A stretch of DNA of 13,263 bases, taken from an uncultured Lachnospiraceae bacterium (GTDB lineage Bacteria > Bacillota > Clostridia > Lachnospirales > Lachnospiraceae). The notes under the pieces were generated by a model. That model ran no database searches. It was not told the DNA's origin and saw only the letters and a program-made list of their open reading frames with translations. Positions 1 through 6,839 of the stretch are shown here, one piece after another (within the stretch, counting starts at the first letter, position 1; each line of letters begins with the position of its first letter). The DNA is taken from contig CAMPAX010000045.1 of NCBI GenBank assembly GCA_946633495.1, positions 1 to 13,263 on the forward strand, read 5' to 3'. The position numbers were made by a program, and so were the translations under genes.

Positions 1-2
1 TG

Positions 3-686
3 AAGAGTATGAATGAGAATCTGCCGAAGAAGAGGGTGGAAACTCTGGCAGCGAAGGATTCCGTGAAGCTTACCAACCGGCAGGTGGATCAGAGGACCAT
101 GATCGGATATGCCTTTGCCATCCTTACCCTTGGATTTGTTTTTTCCGGTATTTTTGTGGCACAGACCGTCATTAACGAACAGAAGGATATGGTCTTTACC
201 CGGATCCGTCTTACCGGACTTACGAGCGTAAGATATTTCGGAGCCAAGATCCTGTCAGGTGTGGTAGTGGCCTTTCTTTTGACACTGGTCATGACCGCCT
301 GCTCCTTCCTCATCCCGGAGGAGAATTTAGGCGTGGGACGCATTCCGTTTATCCTGATGGTTTTCCTTTTGGGACTCATTTTCAGTACCTTCAGTCTGAT
401 GCTGGGGATCCTGTTCGGAAATATCATGAGCGCGAATATCGCGGCTTTTGCGGTCTGGAGTCTCTCCTCCATGCTGGCGGGACTTTACTTTCCGCTGGAT
501 TCCACTACAAATGCGGTGAAGGCGATCTCACACCTCATGCCTCAGAAATGGTTCCTCGGCGTCACGGAATATGTGATGACAGGAGACAGCAAAGGATATA
601 TAATATTAGCAGGTGTAACGGTGGCTTATATGGTGGTATTCTTAAGTCTTGGAAGTGTAGGGATCAGGTTCAGGAATAATGAATGA
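3..686 (+). CDS. ABC-2 type transporter permease, C-terminal part (5' end outside window)
   Basis: The reading frame is open to the left edge, so the first in-window ATG at 9 is probably internal and the gene is 5'-partial. The visible part has five hydrophobic segments (counting from that ATG, about residues 31-54, 78-100, 112-136, 140-161 and 196-218). A charged stretch after the first (NEQKDMVFTRIRLTG, then an RYFGAK motif) matches the cytoplasmic coupling region of ABC-2 exporters, where ABC2_membrane proteins carry E/K-rich 'rl..tp....y..gK' sequence. A complete family member has six segments plus an N-terminal extracytoplasmic loop, so the first segment is presumably missing. The last codons overlap the histidine kinase start by 8 bases, implying translational coupling. 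Likely role: export of a drug, peptide or lipid under control of the downstream two-component pair. Substrate unknown; the partner ATPase is expected upstream. Confidence 0.85.
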   Translation, partial: KSMNENLPKKRVETLAAKDSVKLTNRQVDQRTMIGYAFAILTLGFVFSGIFVAQTVINEQKDMVFTRIRLTGLTSVRYFGAKILSGVVVAFLLTLVMTACSFLIPEENLGVGRIPFILMVFLLGLIFSTFSLMLGILFGNIMSANIAAFAVWSLSSMLAGLYFPLDSTTNAVKAISHLMPQKWFLGVTEYVMTGDSKGYIILAGVTVAYMVVFLSLGSVGIRFRNNE

Positions 687-1821
687 ACGGGTGAGAGACA
701 ACTATTTCCTGGTCGTACGGATCGCACTCCTTGTGGCGCTTTCCGTATATGGCGTGATGAATCTGCTGGAATCAACAGGGGTATCCTTTCGGGTACTCCT
801 GCTTGTTTCGTTTTACATAGGTATTATGGCGGTAAAAGAGCTGATTCCGATCGGGGGCAGAAGGATCCTTACGGCAGCCGGACTGGTGGTCTGGGCGGTG
901 ATCATTTCGCTGGAAGGAAAAGCCTTCTGGATGCTGGGCTTTTTTACCAGTTATGAATTCCTGTCTCTCTATCCGGATATCGATTTTAAATGGTATTTTC
1001 TGCCGTTGATCGGTATATTTGCAGATGTACCGGACAGTTTCCCCGTACGGATGGTTCTGGTCCTTCTCCTGGCAGGTCTTTACATCCAGCATAATTATGT
1101 CGTGGCCGTATATCAAAAGCAGATGAAAGAAGATGCGCTTACGGAGCAGAGCCTGAAAAAGGATATGCGGGAACGGGAGCTGGCAACACGGGAGGAACTT
1201 CAAAGAAGTGCGCTTCTCGCGGAAAACCAGATCTTAGAGGAGCGCTCGAAGCTGTCTCAGACACTTCACGATAAGCTTGGGCATAATATCAACGGTTCCA
1301 TCTACCAGCTGGAGGGTGTGAAGCTTTTGATGGAGAAGGACCCGGAGAAATCCCGCCGGATGGTGCAGGCGGTGATCGATCAGCTCCGCACCGGAATGGA
1401 CGAGATCCGGGCAATCCTGCGGAAGGAACGACCGGAGAAGAGAGATCTGGCGCTGCTGCAGATGTTTAAGCTTTGTGAAGACTGCAACAACAAGGGTGTA
1501 GAAACTGAATTCAAAAAGGAAGGAGATATCGGGTTGGTTCCGGATCCCCTGTGGGAAGTGATCCTGGACAATGCATATGAGGCAGTTTCCAACTCCATGA
1601 AATATGCCCGATGCAGTCATATCGATATCTGCCTTGTGGTGATGAATAAAATGGTGCGATGCAGCATTCGGGACAACGGGGTCGGCTGCAAGGAAGTGAA
1701 GGATGGTATGGGGATCTCCGGCATGCGGCAAAGAGTCCGGGCTGCCGGGGGAACGCTGGATTTTGAGACGGAGGCGGGATTTGCGGTTACCATGCTGCTG
1801 CCGATCCGCGAAGAGGAATAA
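679..1821 (+). CDS. Sensor histidine kinase, HisKA_3 (DesK/NarX-like) family
   Basis: A 380-residue membrane kinase. Residues 10-145 contain several hydrophobic helices forming an integral membrane sensor without a large extracellular domain. A charged helix at about 145-190, probably coiled coil, leads to the dimerisation/phosphoacceptor helix. The motif LHDKLGHNINGS places the phosphorylated histidine at H197, with the D198 and H202 pattern typical of HisKA_3. The HATPase_c domain follows: N-box around DNAYEAVSNSMKYA (about 297-310), G1 box DNGVG (332-336) and G2 box GMGISGM (343-349), all intact. The start overlaps the permease stop (ATG at 679, TGA at 684-686), with an AGGAA-like site just upstream. 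The next complete gene is its NarL-type regulator, so this is a DesK-like pair that probably senses membrane or antibiotic stress and controls the adjacent exporter. The signal itself is not visible. Confidence 0.93.
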   Translation: MNERVRDNYFLVVRIALLVALSVYGVMNLLESTGVSFRVLLLVSFYIGIMAVKELIPIGGRRILTAAGLVVWAVIISLEGKAFWMLGFFTSYEFLSLYPDIDFKWYFLPLIGIFADVPDSFPVRMVLVLLLAGLYIQHNYVVAVYQKQMKEDALTEQSLKKDMRERELATREELQRSALLAENQILEERSKLSQTLHDKLGHNINGSIYQLEGVKLLMEKDPEKSRRMVQAVIDQLRTGMDEIRAILRKERPEKRDLALLQMFKLCEDCNNKGVETEFKKEGDIGLVPDPLWEVILDNAYEAVSNSMKYARCSHIDICLVVMNKMVRCSIRDNGVGCKEVKDGMGISGMRQRVRAAGGTLDFETEAGFAVTMLLPIREEE

Positions 1822-1908
1822 GGAAAAGGGGAGGGCGAAAGCTCCCTGCCCGTCAGAAACTAAGATGCTCATTTCCGATACAAGTCAGGAGATTACGGGG
1901 GATTAATC

Positions 1909-2556
1909 ATGGACAAGATCAAGGTGATCATTGCGGATGACAGTGACTTTGTGCGGGACGGCATGAAGATCATTTTGGATGTGGACGACGATTTCGAGGT
2001 GCTGGGCTGTGCTTCCAACGGGAAAGAAGCGATAGAAATAGCAGAGCGGACGAAGCCGGATGTTTTTCTGATGGATATCCAAATGCCTGTGATGGATGGC
2101 ATTGATGCCACAAAATATATCGTGGAACATGATCTGGGGAAGGTTCTGATCCTCACTACCTTTGATGATGACGATCTGGTTCGTCGGGCCCTCAGCAACG
2201 GGGCTAAGGGGTATCTCATTAAAAATCATACGCCTGAGCATCTGAAGCAGATGATCCGGTCCGTTTATATCGGTACCGGTGTGATGGAGGAGGGAATCCT
2301 GGAATCGCTGGCCGGGAATACCGGAAAGGCGAACGGATCAAAAGCCGATGGCAGCGGCTTTGATCCCACAGGCTACTCGGAACGGGAGATGGATATTGTC
2401 CGTGCTGTCGCAGAAGGGCTTTCCAATAAAGAGATCGCAGCAAAGCTTTTTATCTCTGAAGGAACGGTGAAAAACTATATCACTTCCATTCTCTCAAAGG
2501 AGAACCTTTCGCACCGGACGGCACTTGCCGTTTACTATCTGACCGGAAAAAAATGA
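1909..2556 (+). CDS. Response regulator, NarL/FixJ (LuxR-type HTH) family
   Basis: A 215-residue two-domain regulator. The receiver domain (about 4-120) has the acidic pocket D10/D11, phosphoacceptor D56 in FLMDIQMP, the conserved T83/T84 and lysine K105 in GYLIK. A Gly/Ser/Asp-rich linker (about 135-152) leads to the LuxR-type DNA-binding domain (about 155-212): YSEREMDIVRAVAEGLSNKEIA, then the recognition helix around SEGTVKNYITSIL. The start ATG has a GGGGG tract about 7 bases upstream. It lies 87 bases after the kinase, whose phosphoryl group it should receive, and most likely activates the ABC exporter genes. The DNA site cannot be read from this window. All key residues are present, so it should be functional. 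Confidence 0.94.
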   Translation: MDKIKVIIADDSDFVRDGMKIILDVDDDFEVLGCASNGKEAIEIAERTKPDVFLMDIQMPVMDGIDATKYIVEHDLGKVLILTTFDDDDLVRRALSNGAKGYLIKNHTPEHLKQMIRSVYIGTGVMEEGILESLAGNTGKANGSKADGSGFDPTGYSEREMDIVRAVAEGLSNKEIAAKLFISEGTVKNYITSILSKENLSHRTALAVYYLTGKK

Positions 2557-2570
2557 CGGGAATAAAGTAA

Positions 2571-2608
2571 GTGCAAAAGTTGTGAAAATTCGGTATAATA
2601 AATAAGAT
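2571..2608 (+). promoter_or_regulatory. Candidate promoter for the MATE/ATP-grasp/GH3 genes
   Basis: A perfect TATAAT lies at 2594-2599 in an AT-rich stretch just after the response regulator. Its own -35 (GTGCAA at 2571-2576, 17-base spacer) is weak. A second reading pairs TTGTGA (2580-2585) with TAAGAT (2603-2608), also 17 bases apart. Either would start transcription shortly before or inside the hairpin at 2612-2646. Called by eye from sigma-70/SigA consensus; the position, after the end of a regulatory operon and before the next gene group, supports it. Confidence 0.4.
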
Positions 2609-2611
2609 AGA

Positions 2612-2646
2612 GAAGAGACTGCTGAGTCTGACTCAGCGGTCTCTTC
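2612..2646 (+). terminator. Strong 16-bp hairpin, probable terminator or leader structure
   Basis: The arm 2612-2627 is complementary to 2631-2646 over 16 positions, with a single G-T wobble and a 3-base loop (CTG). An A-rich stretch precedes it, as in intrinsic terminators, but no T tract follows (CCGGTTGTGG). On the plus strand it is therefore an atypical terminator. Read on the minus strand it is followed by T-rich sequence, but no minus-strand gene ends here. It separates the two-component operon from the MATE gene. Confidence 0.5.
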
Positions 2647-2752
2647 CCGGTTGTGGAGTGCGGGAATTACGAATGACACGGAATGATAAACCGCCGGTCG
2701 ATGAAACAGGATGTGCGCACCCTGGTTTTACAAATTTGGGATGGAACTGACT

Positions 2753-4483
2753 ATGCAACGAAACAGTCTGTTTTTGAAAAGAGAATTTTTAAGGGCGTTG
2801 TTCCCTGTAATGTTATCTGTATTGGGGGGGACTGTAAATACGCTGATCGATTCTGCGTTTGTGTCAAGAAGACTGGATTCGGACGCATTGGCGGCTATCA
2901 GTCTGAATATGCCCCTGTTTCTGATCCTTTGTATGGTGGGGTGTCTATTTGGAGTTGGCTCTTTTATCGCGGCATCCCGGGCCATCGGGGACAAACACGA
3001 GGATCATGCAAAGGAGTATTTCCACACGGCGTTTCTGCTGACGGTGATCGTGAGTGCCTTCTTTATCGTGTCAGGCCTGTTTTTTTCAGATCAGGTGGCG
3101 GATGTGCTTTGCAGAGATGAGGACCTTTTAGACATGGTGGAGGATTACTGCAGGATCACATTGCTGGGAGCACTCCCCTATATTCTGGTTTATATCCCCA
3201 CGTATTTCCTTCAGCTCAGCGGAAAATCGAAAGCCATGACGATTATGATGGCCATCATGATCGGGACGGACATTCTCCTGGACTGGCTGATGCTGTATGT
3301 TTTTGATGAGGGGATCGCAGGGGCGGCGGAAGCGAGCGTCCTGTCAACTCTTTTTTCAACTATATACGGTCTGATCGCGCTGCAGGGGAACGGTTCTCTG
3401 TTCCGGTTCAGCCTCAGGCATTTCCGGTTTCGCCGGATAAAATCCATTCTGCTTTTCGGAACCTCCTCCGCATTGGGAAGCCTTCTGGATGTAATCCGGA
3501 TGCTGGTCCTGAATATGATCATATATTCAGTGGGAGGAACTGCGGCTTTGGCACTTTGGGCCGTGATCAACTCTCTGCTGGAACTGTCTCTGTCCATTAC
3601 AGCCGGTATTCCCCGGACGGCAGCGCCCATGCTTGGCATTTATTTAGGCGGACATGATAATGAAGGCGTCCGCGGTCTGATGGGTCTCCAGATGCAGATG
3701 GGAATCCTGCAGTCATTGTTTTTTGCCATCATGATCGTTGTATTCAATAAACCCATCGGCGATTTTTTCAAATTAGAGCAGTCCGTGCTGGTTCCTTTCA
3801 TCTGCCTGGGTGTTTCTGTGATCCTGGAAACCTTCTGTTCCATCCTGGGATCCTATTACAATGTTGCAAAGAGAGTTTTTCTTTCCAATTTCGTCATGAT
3901 TATGAGGACCTTCCTCTTCGCAATCGTCTTTGCCCAGGTCATGTACATCAGACACTGGCTGATCTGGCTGTTTTTACCCCTCAGTATGGCGATGACCCTT
4001 CTGGTGACGGCACTCATCACCAGAAGAATGGTAAAGAAGACCAGGGGGGAAGATCATGAGCTTTCCTCTATTCTGCTTCTGGATGATTATCTGGAAAAGA
4101 ATCACAAGGTGAAGGGCTTCTCCATTACGTCTTCCACGGAAGGAATCTGCAAGGCCAGTGAGGACATTATTGATTTCTGCACAGAGCATGGCATGGATAT
4201 GAAGATGGGAATGCGTCTCGGACTGGCCATGGAGGAAGTGATGACGGTTATGGTACAGAAATCCCTGGAGAAAGAAGAGGATCCCGTGGATGTACGGATC
4301 TATTCCATGAATGACAGTATCGGCGTATCCATCATGTGTTCCGGAAAACCCTACAACCTTTTCAAGGAAGCCATGGACAGTGAAGACGATTTCAATATGG
4401 GCGTTCAGATGATCGAGAAGTTGTCAAAGGACTGCCATTATACCTATACACTGGGGATGAACATTCTCACTGTGGAATTCTGA
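2753..4483 (+). CDS. MATE-family transporter with C-terminal RsbW-like ATP-binding domain
   Basis: The chosen ATG at 2753 gives 576 residues; in-frame ATGs at 2711 and 2741 are possible, but only 2753 has a purine-rich site (GGGATGG) at good spacing, and its product begins as MATE proteins do. Residues 1-430 hold about 12 hydrophobic helices in the MatE pattern, with the typical opening LGGTVNTLIDSAFVSRRL, AAISLNMP and internal repeat near TSSALGSLLDVIRMLVLN. Residues about 450-576 form a cytoplasmic HATPase_c_2 (RsbW-like) fold, recognisable from AMEEVM (492-497), SGKPYN (530-535) and the closing NMGVQMIEKL..TYTLGMNILTV. The Asn normally expected in the N-box and the acidic residues of the G1 box appear replaced (EEVMTVMVQ, CSGKPYN), so ATP binding or kinase activity may be lost. 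It is first of a likely operon with the ATP-grasp and GH3 genes. Role: cation-driven export, possibly of their product, with a regulatory tail. Confidence 0.88.
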   Translation: MQRNSLFLKREFLRALFPVMLSVLGGTVNTLIDSAFVSRRLDSDALAAISLNMPLFLILCMVGCLFGVGSFIAASRAIGDKHEDHAKEYFHTAFLLTVIVSAFFIVSGLFFSDQVADVLCRDEDLLDMVEDYCRITLLGALPYILVYIPTYFLQLSGKSKAMTIMMAIMIGTDILLDWLMLYVFDEGIAGAAEASVLSTLFSTIYGLIALQGNGSLFRFSLRHFRFRRIKSILLFGTSSALGSLLDVIRMLVLNMIIYSVGGTAALALWAVINSLLELSLSITAGIPRTAAPMLGIYLGGHDNEGVRGLMGLQMQMGILQSLFFAIMIVVFNKPIGDFFKLEQSVLVPFICLGVSVILETFCSILGSYYNVAKRVFLSNFVMIMRTFLFAIVFAQVMYIRHWLIWLFLPLSMAMTLLVTALITRRMVKKTRGEDHELSSILLLDDYLEKNHKVKGFSITSSTEGICKASEDIIDFCTEHGMDMKMGMRLGLAMEEVMTVMVQKSLEKEEDPVDVRIYSMNDSIGVSIMCSGKPYNLFKEAMDSEDDFNMGVQMIEKLSKDCHYTYTLGMNILTVEF

Positions 4484-4541
4484 TCCTTCGCTTTATGGGC
4501 CGGGAGGACAGATATTACTTTGATAGATATGGGAGGGTAAG

Positions 4542-6839
4542 ATGAATTATCTGACCAACAGTCTTTATCCCCTGCTTACCGGGGACTATAAGGAAGGCGT
4601 AACGGATTTGGACCGGCTGATTACTCCTGCAATCTTAAAGATCTTTCGAACAAAGACCGAAGGGTTTCAGAAGAAATACCGGTTCCCGGAACTTTCGAAG
4701 GAACAGAAAAAGAAAATCCGGGAGTTTTACCGGCCGTATGAGAAGGTGGATCCCCTCTGTCATCAGGTATGTACCGGACGGTCGGGGAAGTTCTATCCGG
4801 AATATATCTCCGAGGATATGTTCTATCGCAGGATTGAGCCCTTTTACACGGACCGGCTTGCCTCGAAGTATCTGGATAATAAATGCTTCTACTACCGGTT
4901 CTTTTCCAATGTCCGCCTGCCGAAGCTCTATGTTATGCGGATCGGAGGCTTCTGGATGGACAGTGAGTTCCGACTGATCAGCTTTGAGAAGGCGGAGGCC
5001 ATCGTGGCAGAGCAGGAAAGCTCTGTTCTGAAATACGCAGTATTCTCCGAATGCGGCCATGGCGTATTTTTTCTGGAAGGGAAGGACCGCGCGGCAAGAT
5101 TCCGTAAGATTGCAGAGGAAGCAAAGCAGGATCTGGTTGTTCAGGAAACGGTAAAGCAGCACCCGGCCTACGCTGCGCTTCATGCTTCCTCCGTGAACAC
5201 CTATCGGATCATCTCACTCCTTACAAAGGATGAAGGAGTGAAGATCCTGGCTTCCGTGATCCGTATCGGAGCCGGAGACAGCCGTGTGGACAATCTCTAT
5301 ACCGGCGGCGTTCTGGTGGGTGTCGGCGAGGGAGGCCGTCTCGGGAACATAGGGGTTTGCAGTGACGGGAGAGTGACAGAGGAGCATCCGGATCTGCATT
5401 ACCGTTTTCAGGAAATCCTTTTGCCGCATTATGAGAAGGCACTGGAGCTGGTAAGACGCGCCCACGGCATCATGGGGCACAACCGGATCGCCCACTGGGA
5501 TGTGGCGGTGGATGAAACCGGGGAGGCAGTGCTGATCGAGACGAATCTGGCTCTTGGCTCTATCGACTGTATCCAGGTCTGCTCCGGGCCGCTGTTCGGA
5601 AAAGATACACAAAAGGTCCTGAATGAGGTATACTATGACAGGAATGGAAGAAAGAGACGCCGGCCCTTTATTCAACTGAATGAGAGAGACCGATTCGCGA
5701 TCCGGGATAATCTTCTGGGAATACTCGGGGCCTATTACAAACAGGGGTATACGAATATCGTACTCCTTAAAAATGCGGCCCTTCGCAGGATCGACCGAAA
5801 GCTGATCCGCAATGCCACAAAGAAGTACGATTACCCGAAACTCACCCGGGAGCAGATAAGAAAGATCCGGGCATATTACCGTCCCTACGTTCCAAAGGTT
5901 CAGACGGAATCGCACCGGGTATACACCGCAAAATCCGGAACCTTCTTTGCAGAGTATCTGCCGGAAGATATGTATATGTGTGATGTGGACCGGTATCTCA
6001 GTGACCGGGAGCTGTCCTATTACTTAGATAATAAATGCTACTATTACCGGCTTTTTCCGGAGGCAAAGCAGCCGGAGGCCGTCGCCATGCGGATCGGCGG
6101 AGTGTGGGTGGATCAGGAGTATCAGCCCATTTCCCGTATGGAAGTCGCCAGGAGGGTTTTTGCCGAACCGGAGGTGGTGATAAAAGGTGCTCAGGGTTCG
6201 GAAGGCGGAGCAGACGTACATTTTCTTATGCTTAGCGATGCGGGACCGGAGGGAACCTCCAGGAGAGAACGGCTTACACGGCTTTCCGAGGTGATCCGTA
6301 CGCTGAAAAGGGATATCGTGATCCAAAGGTCTATCCGGCAGCATCCGGATCTTGCAAGGCTTCATCCGGAATCCGTGAATACTTACCGGATCATTTCTCT
6401 TCTGATGGAAGGGGAGGTGGTGATCCTCAGCCGGACGCTGAAGATCGGTGCCGGGACCCGGCGGGTGGATAACGGCTGTTCTAAGGGAATCTACTGTGGG
6501 ATCGATGAACATGACCGGCTGAAAAATAAAGGGTCTCTGGATGACGGCGCCGTGTCCGAGGTGCATCCGAGTCTCGGATATCCCATCGAAGGGATACCGG
6601 TTCCGTGTCTGGAAAAATGCATGGATCTGGTGAAGAGAATCCATCCATTTATGGGGCATCATCGTCTCATATCCTGGGATGTGGCGGTGGACAGCGAAGG
6701 GGATGCAGTATTGATCGAGGCGAATCTTTCCCTGGGCGGAAGCGACGATGTTCAAGTGCTGGACGGACCTTTATTTGGAGCATATACAAGAAGGGTGCTG
6801 GATGAAGTATACGGATATAAAAGCAGACATAAAAAATGA
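4542..6839 (+). CDS. Tandem duplicated sugar-transfer-associated ATP-grasp protein
   Basis: A 765-residue soluble protein made of two full-length copies of one domain (about 1-365 and 387-757). Matching marks: YLDNKC (110/494), MRIGG (132/516), SVNTYRIISLL (217/611), the RIGAG..RVDN / KIGAG..RVDN pair (241/634), GHNRIAHWDVAVD / GHHRLISWDVAVD (312/705) and LIETN / LIEAN (331/724). The SVNTYRI, GAG..RVDN, WDVA and LIExN series matches the ATPgrasp_ST family (sugar-transfer-associated ATP-grasp), which uses ATP to activate a carboxylate for amide or ester formation and is often near polysaccharide genes. Both copies keep the E..N metal-ligand motif. The flexible loop is glycine-rich in copy 2 (KGAQGSEGGADVHFL) but altered in copy 1 (KYAVFSECGHGVFFL). 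A strong GGGAGGG site sits 4 bases before the ATG. The end overlaps the GH3 start. Acceptor and donor are unknown. Confidence 0.85.
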   Translation: MNYLTNSLYPLLTGDYKEGVTDLDRLITPAILKIFRTKTEGFQKKYRFPELSKEQKKKIREFYRPYEKVDPLCHQVCTGRSGKFYPEYISEDMFYRRIEPFYTDRLASKYLDNKCFYYRFFSNVRLPKLYVMRIGGFWMDSEFRLISFEKAEAIVAEQESSVLKYAVFSECGHGVFFLEGKDRAARFRKIAEEAKQDLVVQETVKQHPAYAALHASSVNTYRIISLLTKDEGVKILASVIRIGAGDSRVDNLYTGGVLVGVGEGGRLGNIGVCSDGRVTEEHPDLHYRFQEILLPHYEKALELVRRAHGIMGHNRIAHWDVAVDETGEAVLIETNLALGSIDCIQVCSGPLFGKDTQKVLNEVYYDRNGRKRRRPFIQLNERDRFAIRDNLLGILGAYYKQGYTNIVLLKNAALRRIDRKLIRNATKKYDYPKLTREQIRKIRAYYRPYVPKVQTESHRVYTAKSGTFFAEYLPEDMYMCDVDRYLSDRELSYYLDNKCYYYRLFPEAKQPEAVAMRIGGVWVDQEYQPISRMEVARRVFAEPEVVIKGAQGSEGGADVHFLMLSDAGPEGTSRRERLTRLSEVIRTLKRDIVIQRSIRQHPDLARLHPESVNTYRIISLLMEGEVVILSRTLKIGAGTRRVDNGCSKGIYCGIDEHDRLKNKGSLDDGAVSEVHPSLGYPIEGIPVPCLEKCMDLVKRIHPFMGHHRLISWDVAVDSEGDAVLIEANLSLGGSDDVQVLDGPLFGAYTRRVLDEVYGYKSRHKK

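Noticed and set aside
1828..1847. Hairpin with GAAA loop between kinase and response regulator genes
   Set aside because: The stem has a mismatch and wobbles, and no T tract follows; it is unlikely to terminate within a two-component operon.
2683..3120. Open frame of 145 codons overlapping the start of the MATE gene, possible leader peptide
   Set aside because: It lacks a ribosome binding site, shows no recognisable domain, and lies mostly inside the clearly coding MATE frame.
4484..4541. Peptide precursor for ATP-grasp-type RiPP (microviridin-like) synthesis
   Set aside because: No short open frame with a leader or core pattern is found near the ATP-grasp gene, and its motifs fit the sugar-transfer family instead.
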